Assembly: GCA_003864495.1 (NCBI GenBank)
Contig: ML133502.1
Span: forward strand, 1 to 64,000
From: Nemopilema nomurai
Lineage: Eukaryota; Cnidaria; Scyphozoa; Rhizostomeae; Rhizostomatidae
DNA: 64,000 nucleotides
Direction: 5' to 3'
The position numbers and the translations under genes are program-made. Shown here in pieces: positions 12,460 to 26,015 of this stretch. Within the stretch, counting starts at the first letter, position 1. Each line of letters starts with the position of its first letter. The notes beneath the pieces were generated by a model that was not told where the DNA came from, ran no database searches, and saw only the letters and a program-made list of their open reading frames with translations.

Positions 12460-13924
12460 CAATTTGTATATAAATATATGTCAAATTATTCCTACTTTGG
12501 TAATAACTCTTTTTTAATTAAATATATCTTTCTTATAAACTGGTATAAAAATTTCCAAATAAATAGGAATTGAACTAAGTCATGTTCCTATATGCTAAGC
12601 ATTACACATCTGGTAACATTTACTAGTTCACCTTTTCAGCAAACTTTGAAATTGCAGAGAAAAAAGTGGTGTGATCCAAAATGGTGTGATTTCATGAAAA
12701 ATGTGGATGACTAAAGTTTATATGACACACTGCATGATTTTGGCCTGCATTTTTCTTCTTTTGTATATGGAGACAAAATCAATGATCAAATTGGAAATCG
12801 ATTTTATCACCTGCAGACCCAAAAAATTAAAGCCAATAATTTTGACTAATCAAACCAGTCATTATGATACTACAGGTGCTTGAGAAAACACTTTAGAGGC
12901 ACCAAGGAACTATTGGCAGCAAAAATGTACTTTTTAAGGAACTGTCAAGCACCTAACATACATGGCATCTTGGTAATTGCAAACAGAGCCGCCATACAAT
13001 ACTGTTTTACATCAAAATCCTGTTCTGATGTGAGAATTTTTAGATACAGGCTGTTTATATTTGATATTTTCAGTCAATGTTTAAAATATACTCAGAATAA
13101 TTCTTCAGTTTCAGAAATTTCATTTGTGTCCATGTTTCTTCTGTTGACTCAAACATTTGAAGGTATGACATACAGCAACTGAAATTGCAATGCCAGTTTT
13201 GGTATACTGCCCTTGCCTTTGAACCAGGGTTGGTTTAAATTCTTACCTTGGGAAATCGCTGAATCTTTGTCCAAAAATTTCCCAATGAACGATTTAAAAC
13301 ATTTAATTCCAGCAAAAAAGAAAATATAGTGGAAATCTCATCTAAAAGAAAATTTTGCTCAACTCTAAGAGAGCAATTGCTTGTAGAGATGTTACATGCA
13401 CTTCCTACTTAGATGTTTGGGGAGTTGAGTGATTGCGGAGACAACGCAAGATAACAAAGAAAGATGCATTTGCCCTGTGCAGCATTTTATAATTCTTCAC
13501 GACCACCCTTTGGGTATGGAGTTACAAAACAAAAATTCGCAAATCCCGCATTTGTTTTCTGCACAAACGAAGATGCGGAGAGTCAATGCGGTTAGATCTG
13601 AAAACGTTCACGCATACCGAGGCTCGCACGCATTACTCGATTGCGCAAACAATTGTTGACGTATGACGCAATGTATGTGGCGTTGCGCTGCGTCGAGGAG
13701 GACTGCAACCGCAAGCATGGACAAAACTGGCTCTTCCCTAAACAAGGTTCCTTGTCTTATCTAAAGCAAAAAAGATCCGGTCAAGTTTGGTTTGCACTGC
13801 CTTTATCTGCCAGTAACACGAATACGATCCACAAGGTCCAGCCTTAAAATGGCACAGTCTTGTGAGCTGTAGTTCCGAAACGAAGTGTCCCAGAAAAATG
13901 TTCTTTAAAGTGACACTAGTTAAA
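12460..13924. other. convergent intergenic between PDCD10 and ZRSR2
   Basis: The stop codons of the two convergent genes are about 1.5 kb apart. No other exon was recognised. The part near 13924 should be ZRSR2 3' UTR on the minus strand, but no canonical AATAAA close to the stop could be picked out. Confidence 0.5.
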
Positions 13925-16900
13925 CTAGTCTGAATCAAATTCCGGTACAAATTCGTCATCACTTTTCCTCTTATTGGAAGCTCTCAGTGTGTTTTCTTTT
14001 CTAAAACGTCTCCTCAAAGAGCTTTCCCTCCCTGAGCCAGAAATTTTCCCCTCATTATGGCTGTTCCCTTCAGAATCTGAGCTACTCTCCAACCTCGCTC
14101 TATCTCTACTTTTCGGATTCCCTACGCGTCGCCTATCGGGCGATTGTGATTTCGACTGCCTTCTGCCCCTCGTTTTGTCTTTAGAGCCGTGCCTTGTTTT
14201 GGGTGGTGGTCGTCTGTGCGAATGGTTCGACGAAGTGCTCTTTTCTCTGGAACGAGGCCGTGATCTCCTTCGCTCAGTTGAAGTGGACCTGGAACGCCTT
14301 CTCCTCCGCGAGTAATCCCTTCTCCGCGACTCACGAGAATATCTGCTTCGCTCAGAGCTGCAACTTTCAGCCCGTTCCCAGCGCCTGCACAAATCAAGAT
14401 TCCATACATTTGTTAACGACCAAAGCTTGAGGATAAAATTTAAACTAAACACGCTAGCAACCAAAGTAAGCCATGCCAAACTTAGCTCACAAGATAAGAA
14501 AACATAGGCCCTTTGAGTTTCGTGAAGGATTGGAGAGGAGGCGAGCTGTAAACAAATGTTGTGGGAAAAGACCAAAAAGCCTTGTCAAAGTGAACATTCA
14601 GTGAACATAAAGGATTTGTCATGATTTAGCAAATGTTTGCCCCACCACCAGAATTCCCTACGCCACTGGCACTTTAAAAACATCGTGAAAGATTGCCCTT
14701 GTTTCTTGGATACCTATGGTCCATTTTTGAATTCACAACCACAGAATCATCTCGGTAAAATTAACTCGGTAAAAAAACTGCCAGTGGCCGAACAGTACAC
14801 TACTGTAAAGCTGACTCCTCCCCTCCCTTTCCACACCTACCCGCATCCCCCCCTCCCCCTAAATGACATTGCTCGTAAAGGATTTATAACCAAGACAGCA
14901 TACGAGGCTTAACTTTCCAGCCTCCTTCGTACCTTTCTAGCTCCCTTGTGCTGCTCCTCCACTCCCTTTCACTATGCGCATGACTCCGCGTTGGGCTCCT
15001 CCACATATCGCGATCAGCATCTCGGAACTCGTTGTTGGGGTTCCGGAAGACATGCAAAAAATTACAGTTCCTCCCGCGCGGGCATCGATTCTTCGCGAAA
15101 GTACCTACGAAGTAAGGGCGGATTGTGGTTACAATTTCACCGAGAGTCGATTTGGAGCTCCATCTACGCGAGAACGGCTTAGTACACTTTGCGAAGGATT
15201 TGCCTCCCTTTAATCGTCTTTGCGCTGGAGCAATGACTGTGTTTAATCGAATATCCAAGTCATTCTCCTTCGAAAAGATGCAGAAAACATAGCAAAGAAT
15301 GCCGGGTAAGGTCGACTTAGTGAACTTAAGCCTCAGCAACGTGAGGCATCAATAATAATTATCAAAGATGTGGCAACTAAAAAAGAAAACAGATTGAGAC
15401 TTTCTTTCAAAGAGAAATTGGCCATCAAATGGCGAGCTTAGGCCATCACAAAACCTTTCTATGTGCTTGCATATGTTGTGTTAACATCACCTGATTTCAA
15501 AACAAAGAAGTGGTAGATTGTATATTAATAAACATCGCAGTTCCCGTCATTAGGCTGCCACAGAGACGTTGTACTACAATAAAGTTTTATTCCCCAAAAA
15601 CATAAGTTGCAAGGAGCTTACGACCCACCACAAATCGCTGACCTCCATTTATTGACTGGTGAAAATTGGACAGATAGCTGCTTTCCTGCATACCACCTGC
15701 CGTTGAATTGCGCGAATGCACTCATGGCATCGTCTTCACTGCAATCAAAAAACAATTCATTTGAAACAGAACTAAAAACAAGCACGTGTGCATGGAAGCA
15801 TGGTATAGATATTTTCCTTATCATAGTGGAAATGAGCATCTGTTGGCTAAACATTGTCATAAGTATGGTACCAAAAAACTGATCTATGTAAATACACGAT
15901 TGAAATTTTCTGAATACCCAAATACTCAATTATGGAACAAAATGGTCTTTTTGAAAACTTCTGTTTAAATTCCATTACTACCAGAACAGTCATAAGGCGA
16001 AACATTTCATCATTGTCACAATTAAAAATTAAAAGAATTAAAATTTAAAAAACTGCTTCTTTGATTGAGCAGCCGAAAATCATTACAAATCAACTGTCGA
16101 TAAGATAACAAAAGGTTTGCTAGATATGCATGTCCAGTATTAGCTACTAGAGCAGATGTGTGTTGACATGAGTCTAATTACTTCAAATAATAAATACCTT
16201 TTATATTGGACATAAACGTTGCCTCGCAAATGCGGTTCGAAGTTGCAACAGACCTACAAAAGAGCAACCTTGGTATTTTTGCTGATTGTGAAGGACATAA
16301 AAGGGTAGCAACATTTAATATCTAGCACTTGGGTCAATTGCAGGAGGAAGCATTTGCATGCCAGTTAGTAAAATAGACTCAAGTTTAATCTTGAAAACCC
16401 GAAAAATCTTTCTTTAAAATATCCACAAAACTCTGACATCTATAGACAACGTATAATAGAAACATACAAGGATTAAGAAACTGGGGGCTTATTCTGCTCT
16501 CATCATCGCCTAGTTAGATTGGACAATGAATATGGTAGAGTTGTCTGTAACAGTCGACAACTGTCTTGTTATAATTCAATAAGAAAAACTGAACAATTGA
16601 TTGGGCAGTATCAGCTCTCTTAATGCTGTTGTTGTTGTTGTTTTCGTTCTTAGAATGATGTATGGCCTAACCTGCACAAGGTTGTTGAAACCTTTTTTTA
16701 TCCACGTTAATCGTAAATATGAAGAATATACATTACTTGCGTTGAATTAAAAGGTTTATGGATGGTTTTCTTTCTGGCTTGAAGAATTTTTAACATGTCT
16801 ACAATACCCATATCGCATTTTCGTAAACAGTTATCACATGGGTATTCAAATCAGAGTGAAGTTGTAACAGAGTCAATAAGACGGAGATGGAGTCAATAGA

Positions 16901-19900
16901 GCAAACATCAACATAATAAAAAATAGTGACACCTCATTGGAGCTGACTCACCGTCATTCTCTACTTTAAAGCATACTTATTAGAAATACTGATCTTTAAA
17001 TAAGAATAACTCTTTAAATTAATAATAATTTAAATAATAATTAAATAATTATTGGTTATAGAGAAATTTCTGCAAAGTAACGGCATTGAGTTTTTTAGCA
17101 CCGTGAATGCAAACGATATCCAAATAATTCAGTTTAATCGACAAGAAGTGAGAAACATACCTTAAATTGTTGGACCTGCCCGATATTCCTGAATTCTTCG
17201 AGAACGTCTTTGTAAAATTCTTTAAAATTGTGATTAAGCTCGTCTTCATCAAACTGAAAGAAAATCATTTCCATAATTCCAAAAACCTGAACTTTTGCAC
17301 CACAAATAGAGCAACGATTTAGCGGAAACGGTCCATATGACAAGCTTTGATGGTCAACTCTTTGCAAAACAGGAAAAATTGTAGATTTGGTAACAAGTAT
17401 CTTTATATGGGAAACATACGAATTTTTTAATAAGATGTCTAATGATAGCAATGCACATATAAGATCTACGACTATTTTTGTTCTCTGGTTCATACAAATT
17501 ATACAGCTGATGTCCAAGGTCTTAGCCAAGTTATCAAACTCAGAAACAGTCAGTTCATTGTGAGGTTTACGAGCTGGCCTCTCTATGGGTGCCAAAATGG
17601 AACAAGGTGGAAAGCCATGATATATGAAGCAAAAGGTCAAGGTTCTGGAAACCATGCGATCAGAGGACAAAGGACAAAAGACGAGAAGTACTTCGAGCTC
17701 GACGTCATTGTCTTTTTCGTCCAACATAACCTCCATGAGGCGAACATCTTGGAACATATTGGGTATCAACAGGGTTTGACTGACAGGCGGCCTCGGATGC
17801 TGTCTGGAACATCTACAACAACAAATGACAGGATAAAGAAATGACTAGCGGAAAATCGGTGACAGTTTAACAATATATATACTTTGAAATTGAAAATTTA
17901 CAAAACAGCAAGTATTATACGGCTTTAGTTTTAGAGTGCCTATGCATGTCGATGCTCTCATGGAAAAGAATAAGGGAAGTCGAATAAACCAAGTTGTAAC
18001 AGATCAACAGAGAAAGGCAAGGAAGCTCCTTATCCAGCATCACAGTTCAATAGGCATTTGCACTACTCCATTCGGTCTTGGCTCTTAGGATTTCATGGTA
18101 AAGAGTGGTGAAGAAAACATACATTAGCAAAGGAAAACTATAAACCCAAAATTTAACTATAACCCCAAATGTTAGAACTAGTCCAGTCCTAGGAAAAGAG
18201 TTGTGCCCAGTCTTACCCGTATGCCACTGAACTGATGGGCTTTTGATCAGTCACATGACCTCGAAAGTCAATTGACCACTTTATGACTAGTTCTTTCATG
18301 GCCAACAATTGATAAAGCGCATATATGGACCTTCTGGTTTACTGAGTTAAACTATGAAGAACCTTTAGGAGGCCGAAACCTGATTAGAAACTAACCTTTC
18401 TCCAAAGCGACATGCACCGGTCTTGAGGTAAAAAGAGCAATAATTCGGATCCTGTTACGGCGCAAAAAAAACAATTATTCAATGATAATATTCTTAAAAG
18501 TAAATCAGTCGCATTCCGGTATCATACCTGCTGATGATGTTTTATTTCAAATTACACTACAATTTCAACTATTTCTTTCCTTCTTGTCATCAGCTTATTT
18601 CAACTTTAGAAACTTAGAAGCTTATTTCTTTGTTCATTAAAATCTCTTTTTAACTAAACAACTGTCAAAGACGTGAAAACAATACCTTTTCCGTGCCATA
18701 TAACTCAGGGTTGTTTGCACTTTGTGCTGCAATAGGGTTGTGCCAAGGCTCCTCGTTATCCTAAATAACAAACAGAGTGTACGTGCTTCCATTAATAAGG
18801 TTGGGTCGATTACGTCGGTGAATACAAAGTGCAGAAATCTGATAAAAAGCAACAGCAAGAGATGCCATATTGGTGTTAATAAGTGCAAAAGAAATACGCC
18901 TGATATACAATTGTCTCTACCGATTACTCATATTGGCCATGTTATAATTCAAATTGAAGTCTCCTGAGCTTTATTGTTTCCTTTTGTTCCCTCGACACAC
19001 CAGAATTTTTCAGAAATTTGCAACAAGTGGCGTCATCATGAAGACAAGCTAATCAAAACAATACGCAAAGAAACTGGAAAAAAAGGTTTTTCAAATGCGC
19101 AGCCACTATCGAAACTCGATAAGTTTCGTATTGGATTGCCCATAAATAATACTCACAGAATTTGCCAAATCAAAAAGCTCATTTGACGTACACAAATGCC
19201 GGGGCTTTAAAAGTCGGTAATCCCCGAATCAAACAACTCCTAAGCTATTTACCTCATTCGATGACTTTAAGATGCCAGACTTTTCGAGTTCCTGGTTTAG
19301 ATTTTCCTAAAACGGCAGGGTTAAACGCAAGTTAGCGAAACGCCCAAGCCAGAGCAGCAACAACAACCAGCTAGCAAAACCGTCACCAATGACACCAATG
19401 GCCTTTTGATACCTTTATATGTATCTGACGATTTCACTTCTTGGTCCTATACAAGTTAATTTATATGGGTAATGGGTAACCTAATAAACTGACAAAGGAA
19501 ATTCTAAAAAGCAAAATAGAGATGAAATATGGTTAGGGCTTGAGAAACTAAACTGAAATTCAAATCGTGAAATCTTGATTATGATGATGATGAGCTTTGA
19601 CGTTCTTCAGACAAGCTAAAACTGGACGATTAGAGAGATGTCAGACAAAAAGTGGCATTAGGTGGATAGAGACAAATTTATTACGCAGAAAGTTTTTGCA
19701 TAAAAGAGAGGTACTTGAGGGGTATTGTAACAAGCGTATGATATTATTTTTAAAAAACATTAACTCTCAAGGTTCAACTCCCAAGGTTCCATGACAACAT
19801 CTGGGCCGACAAATATTTCATCTTCCGGTCTAAAAAGTTACTTACCGGACACAAAGATGGAAACACGAAACGATGTGGTCTGCAGAAACATTTGTATCTG

Positions 19901-22900
19901 AGGAAATATCTGAATTTCTGTGCAAATCTATGTCAAGGCAAACTGACTTGGTAGGTGGGCTTAAAATTCACTGACTTGATTCAGAAGACGTAAAAAGACG
20001 AAAAGTAGTAATTATAAACTAAAGCGCAAAATAAAATTCCTCTAGGAAAAGCTTGAGCCTCCTTCAAGCAGTAGCCTCCTTCGAGGGACAGTTTTTTCAT
20101 TCTTTCGTTAAAAAGTCTCTTTAATGAAAGCGCCCTTTATAAAAAAGCCTCATTTGAGGTAAAGCCTTCTTCCCATGCTAACATACAAAAGTCCTGCTAT
20201 AGCGTTTCCATTTCATTTTCTATACCGAACAAGATGTAAAGTTGCAGCCATTAACACGAAACTCGCACTATTCGAAGTAAGAATAAAATCCCATGAGTTA
20301 AAAGATACAACATTACATTAAGGCTTAAGACGTTTCGTTTGCTCCAGCTTCTGCGTCGATAGGATTCCTTGATACATAATGGGTCTGGTACCCAGGGTGC
20401 TGCGTCGAATGCTGACGCCATTCTCTGCATCGAATGCTGACGCCAGCTTAGCGTCGAATGCTGACGCCAGCTTCAAATACAATGGTTGATTCTCAGCAGC
20501 ACCATATCTGTACGTTAAGGTAACGGCGTGGGCGCATATGTAGCGTCATCAAAATTAGCCCCTACTCGTCCCCATACAACGCCCTACATGTTTCAAAGGG
20601 GTAGTTGTTTTGTCTCCAAAATAACTTCTCTTTAGCACAGAACACGTTAAAAAAAACTTAAGATTTTGGGAGTTAAAAATCCAATTCTTCGTGGAAAGAA
20701 CGTGGCCCAAATTGACAGTAGAAAAAGGAAGCAGATTAATTAAGCAGTAGAGAGCTTGTTTGAATAAAGTCAGCAAAAAGATACGATTCTCTGTCAAGTT
20801 AATGGACACCAAAGAAATCACCTCTCTTTCCTTGGCAGCCTTTTCTTTCCGAACCTTTCCCCTTTGCTCCCGTTTCTGTTGTGCTTCCCATTCCTCTTTT
20901 ATCCTACTCTAAAAAGCAGATGAAACTGTTAAAATAGGCATTGAGGGTGTGCATTGGGCCTGCTACCATCGGATTGCAAAAAGAGCCACACAAAATCATA
21001 GAGACGTAACAATAAAAATATCCAAACAACAAGAATATGTTTGATAACTTTTTAATAATTTTTCAAATTATTCAGGATTTCTTAGCCTATAATCATCTTT
21101 TCCAAGAAACAACAAAGGCTACCTCTTGATCAAGTCTCTCTTGTCGCCTGCGATCCTCTTCCGACTTCTTCTTCTCAAACTCTTCTTGAGCTGCTTTTTC
21201 CTTCGTCAGCCATTCTTCGTGTAACTTCTGCCTACAAATTATGGCATATGCCCGTTTTAGTGGTGGGCGAATCACAACTATTTTGAATCCAGAATCAAAT
21301 TTTGAGAATTCTTCTTAAATAGTATTATTGAATTATGGTTAAGTGTTATATAAATATGAAGGATAAGAATAAACAAAAGAAACTTGATTGTATCCTTCGA
21401 TTATGCAGAATTATGGTCTTCGTTGACCATTTCAATAGATAGAAACTTCATATATTCACAACGTGGCAAAGCTTTTGGATGTATGCTTGAGAACATAAGT
21501 TGATTAAGCCATATAACAACGTATACCTTTTAACTTCTTGAAGATGCAGCAACCATTCATTTTGCTTTTCTTCAGCCTCGATGGCTTCCCTGATAAAAAC
21601 GAAATGTTGAGCTGAGAACAAATGACAAACTTACTATAACAAAAACAAAGGAGTATAAGACACCAATGGGGAGCTGCAGATCCACCACTACGGTAGATTG
21701 ATGAAAGGCGCGAATCACTGAATCGTTAGAAATAGTTTCAATAAATAAGATTTTCTTGGAAAAAACTATTAGTTTATACGTTCGTAAATTGGAATTGCTA
21801 AATCAGCCCTGTCACAGTTTTGGAGACTCGCAACAAGCCATAAAAGCAGGGATGGAAAATGTTTCTTTCTTTCTGGGACCGCAGTTCAGAAAGCAAATAT
21901 TTTCTGCACCGTAAAAAAACAGCACAGAAAAGTGCCATGTAAAGTTGCGCCTTTTGAGTATTCAGAGGTACAGTGGCTCAACCAGTTGGGAACTAAACAT
22001 AATCGTATCACATTTTCTTTGAAGAATAAAAAACAACTTTCACTAATATTTCCAACTGTGAATAGCTGTATGACAATTGATATTTTAGCTCCGAACGAAT
22101 TTCTATAGTTTTATATCACATAGTTTGCTCCGTTTTCTATTCATCGAATCATAAATTCAGTTAAGGGCTTCCTTGTCTTACACGGTGCTTCTTCTTAACT
22201 ACCTATAAAATGACATTAAAACTGGTCAAAGGTTGTTGCCTACTGCAGGTCTTTAACAGAAGAGCTAATTATATAATGCATAAGCAAAACTGAAACAATT
22301 TGATTCTTATATCCTTTATCTGTCAAGTGTTTAGGCTCTTAATTTCTGGAATGGTTGTTTAATCATTGCTGACCGAATAACTGAATTTTTTTCATATTTG
22401 TTTCTGCTTTTGTTGATTCTTTCTAACTGAAATTTTAGTATTTTTCTACATAAATTCGGATTTCTGCTTTTTTCATTTTGGGGAGCCAAAATATTTTCTG
22501 AGACCACCCCTGCATAAAAGTTCCGTGAAAGGCTTGGATTCCACCATTCGATTGCTTCTAATACCGGTAGATAGTTGAGCACTTAAACAAACAGAAATAA
22601 ATGCAAACAATCAAATCAATTGGACATGACCTACCTTGTTATCAAACCATTCTTTTTCCGTTCCTCTAAACGAACAAAGAAATGGAACAGTCATAATCGA
22701 TGTTATTATCATCATCATCACCATCAACATTATCAGCATCATCATTATCGTTCTAATCAACTCGAAAACTTCTCTCGGAATTCTGATGAAATTTAGGATA
22801 ACAGAATTATGCAATTCAAGAATCTTGCCTTCGAGTCAGGTTTAGGCTTATATTTACTCCTCCCTTATATTTACTGTCCCCAGATATTTGGCAGTTTTTT

Positions 22901-25900
22901 AGGGAGGAGAGGGCGATTTAAAGACTTTTCTAACGTGGCTTTTCTAACTTTTTTAAAATGACAATTGTATGTGAGTAATCGTAAGAAATGACGAAGAAAG
23001 GGGAAGCACTGAGCAAAAGTCGGCAAATTCAGCTTGTTAATCTTCCTAAGAATCTTTCGAAAGCCGCCTCAGTTGAGACTTCTCGAATAGACTCCAAGTT
23101 ACGATGCTTCTTTGGCACGTGACATGGCCTGATCAAAACGTGAAATTTTAAAGTAGATAGCATTTTCTGTCAACTTCAAACAACTTGTGAATCGCCAAAG
23201 TGACGCACAAGCTCTTTCGATAACGTTCAGCAAGACAGTGCAACCCACGGTTTTCACAAAAGCGGTTGGTCTCGAAATCGTAAACGGCAATTCTGATCTG
23301 ATATTTTCCGCATACTTCAAACCAGCCCCGCCTCAATTACTTACGACAAAGGCCTCTATTTTGAATGGGAGCCCGTTTATACTTTGCATTTCTGTTGCTG
23401 ACCCGATGCCCGTTTGTAAGACACCGGTCAATTAAGTGCAATTTTGATGGTTTAGATAAAACAAAGGCTTCCTTGAATCCACTTCTTTTCCCTCTCAACC
23501 CAAGATTGATAGCATATGCAATGTGGACACAGGCAGAAGTGCCGAAAATAAATAAATTTTCATCCCTGATAATAAAAATCTAGAAAACTTGGGACATATC
23601 AACATTTTCTCGGTGCCTTTTTCACTCAAATGACAATGAGAACCAACCCCATCTCCATCCTCAAAGCAAAGTTTATTAGCAACAATCAGCTTCAAAAAAA
23701 TTCTGGGTAAAAAGGTCAGGTGTAAATGTCCCAGAGTGGGAGTCGGTCAAAAAAACTAATACCGTAAATCCTCGAATTGCCCCCCCCCCCTCGAAAAAGC
23801 CCCCCTCGAATAAGCCCCCCTCGATTTGTTGATTTTCGACTCCTGAGGTTGCCTTTGGCATTCTAGTGAATTACCACACAAATTTATATTTTTGTTAATA
23901 ATTTAATCAAATGTTACTTTATACTTAGATTATTTTATATTAAAAGAAAGTAATTTCAAAAATTGTCTTTTTATGTTGCATGCTTCAAGTAACTTTATAA
24001 GCCCCCCCCCCCCCTCGAATAAGCCCCCATCCAAAACTATCAAAGATAAATAAGCCCCCAGGGGGCTTATTCGAGGATTTACGGTATTGTTTCAACCATT
24101 TTTGGAAAGGATGTTTGTAGTTAAATTGACAATAAAGTACTTAACAAGGTCTAAACTTAGGATTGCAGTTGAAAAGCATATTTTGCAAACAGAACAATCT
24201 GATTCAAAAAAAAATTCAATTTCATGCTCAAATGAACTATGAAGTGCATCTAATTCAGAATTCTGAAGACTCAGCTTTCACACATGGAAAATCAGCTTCC
24301 TTATAAAAATATAGAACTGTTATCAACATTCTATACACACCTGTTAAAATTTCAATAAAATAATTTGATTAGCTTGACTAACATTTCACACATTTTAGGA
24401 TTTTCACTGAGCCAGCCTCATATAACCTCATATTACCTAAATCAAGAATATTTGCAACCAACAATCTACAATGATGAAAACAATTGAGATTTTCTTCTGA
24501 GAAGGTTGCAACTTTTAAAACATAATGCACGCTTGTCGCAAATCTGAGGAAACTGTTACTGCAGCCTTGCAGCCAAAGCGTTTTATATAGGACAAATGAG
24601 TTGTTTAGTTTGTGTTACAGGGAAACTTCAAAATGCAAAGGGAAAAGAAAGTTAAGCTAAATGTTTTGCATATTAGTGTAATTATATCAACACATGGATT
24701 CAAGAATATGATCAATTCCACTTCCTTTGCCACAAGATAAGTTCTCGATGTCAAGCGGGAAATCCTGTTATTATTTATCATTGCATCATGAATTGCAAAT
24801 AAGCCAATTATGGATATTCCCAAATATGTTGAAAACCAATTGTTTTATATAAATTGAAAGAATTTGCCACTTGACACCTTTGACTTGGCATGGTCAACAA
24901 TTTCAGTATGGTTTTGGTAATAAATAGAAAACAAGGTTAACAACTCTGAAAACACCTTGCCCTACCTTCTTCTAACCTATCAAATTCCTTCCTTTTCTGT
25001 TGGCGATACAATCTCCTCTTTTCTTTTTTCCACAACCTTCTCCATTTCTTATGGCTGAAAAAAATAACTGAATCATATAGATCATACATAAAAAGGCAGT
25101 ACATACTTCATTTTATTTTATTCTTTCTTTCTGTGGTTGATATTTTCTATTGATATTGTTGGAAGTATCTGAATAATTCACATACCGCAAGGGCCTCTAT
25201 TTACTAAAACCCCTAGATTCTTTTCAGATGTTAAACATAATTATCAGCCTTGTTCTTGAAAATTTTGAAAGATGCAGCCATTAGTATAAGCTTTGACCCT
25301 TCTTGGTATCTTAAGAACTTGGGATCCCATATATCCCTTGATATCGTAAGCGTAGTTTACACGAGCAAGTTTTCTATGACAATTTTTAATTGAAAATTTT
25401 TGTTTGCTCTTGTAGATGAGGTCAATTTGAGCTCATATGACAATTTTTTATATGACAAGTGTACTTTATTTGCCATATGAAAAAAAACTACACCAATAAT
25501 CATCCAATGAGAGCAAAACCTGTTTTTCTTTCTCCAGCAATATCCACTCCAAAATTGAGATAAATTAGATGGTACTCTAGAGACTCGCCTGCCAATTCAC
25601 GTGTGCACGCGCGGGCATATTTCATAAATCAAATGCAGTTTGCATGTTTACGTATTACAGACGACAACTTGCAACTTTTAAGAGCGTAGCCATGACAAGC
25701 GCTGCCATCTACTCGATTGTACTTAGCATGAAATGTGTGGCGAAGAGTATGAATTAACTCTATTAGAATTGAGCACTTGTGCAAAGATGCTAATTTGCAA
25801 GGAAACGGTAAATGTTAGTGCAAGGAAACGTTAAATAACAACCTCAGTTTCACGCGTTCTTTTACATCCCACAACGAATTTGCTTCAACTTTTTCGGGTG

Positions 25901-26015
25901 GTATCATTTTTTGTCCAGCATTTTCGTCATGAACAAAATCTTCAGCCTCTAATTCCATTCCTACTGGCTCCCTTGTTATAGTGTCCAGGGCCTGAGCCTT
26001 GTAGCAAGTTGGCAT
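13925..26015 (-). CDS. ZRSR2: ZRSR2-like U2AF35-related splicing factor, fifteen exons
   Basis: ZRSR2 proteins recognise the 3' splice site, mainly of U12-type introns, as part of the spliceosome. Exons, high to low: 26015-25843, 25054-24967, 22665-22635, 21589-21527, 21231-21123, 20908-20822, 19306-19253, 18760-18686, 18451-18396, 17812-17692, 17253-17161, 16253-16198, 15738-15629, 15104-14933, 14384-13925. In order they encode an acidic N-terminus, a basic coiled coil (QKLHEEWLTKEKAAQEEF), a CCCH finger (C-x8-C-x5-C-x3-H at CSFYLKTGAC), the UHM/RRM (HLRGNVYVQY; FNGRWYAGKQL), a second CCCH finger (ICGTFAKNRCPRGRNCNFLH) and an RS-rich tail. Length is about 580 residues against 482 in human. 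Exon 2 is one base short for the phases on both sides, so the frame breaks there (see the separate entry). The remaining junctions are phase-consistent. The start at 26015 is the first ATG of exon 1 and is less certain than the rest. Confidence 0.9.
20402..20471. repeat. 24-25-bp tandem repeat, 3 copies, in a ZRSR2 intron
   Basis: GCGTCGAATGCTGACGCCA or its one-base variant starts at 20402, 20427 and 20451. It lies within a ZRSR2 intron and has no evident coding role. Confidence 0.85.
22701..22751. repeat. ATC/ATT microsatellite in a ZRSR2 intron
   Basis: An imperfect run of ATC and ATT triplets lies just upstream (on the minus strand) of ZRSR2 exon 3. Overlapping open frames rich in Ile or Met are its translations. 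Confidence 0.8.
23762..24084. mobile_element. 323-bp MITE with TA duplication, in a ZRSR2 intron
   Basis: The left end CCGTAAATCCTCGAAT is matched by its inverted copy ending at 24084, and TA flanks both sides (23760-23761 and 24085-24086). The ends continue into C-rich tracts with repeated CTCGAATAAGCCCCC words, and the right end carries a perfect palindrome TAAGCCCCCTGGGGGCTTA. No coding sequence is present. A TA target points to a Tc1/mariner-type mobilising enzyme, but the family is not certain. Confidence 0.85.
24967..25054 (-). other. ZRSR2 exon 2 with apparent single-base frameshift
   Basis: The exon has an AG acceptor and a GT donor. Entering in phase from exon 1 it reads HKKWRRLWKKE, which resembles the start of the vertebrate coiled coil, but then runs to a stop. 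From the A-rich run onward the next frame reads RRLYRQQKRKEFDRLEE and joins exon 3 in phase. The exon is 88 bases; 89 would satisfy both neighbours. The lesion maps to the AAAAAAGAAAG tract. An ATG at 25045-25043 lies in the downstream frame, so initiation there would bypass the break and give a protein lacking the first 62 or so residues. Confidence 0.75.

Noticed and set aside
13974..14430. Plus-strand and second reverse-strand frames over the ZRSR2 last exon
   Set aside because: Shadows of the Arg/Ser-rich coding sequence on the minus strand, which has the family match and splice site.
19765..19790. GGTTCAACTCC, resembling a tRNA T-arm
   Set aside because: No matching acceptor stem, D-arm or anticodon arm upstream.
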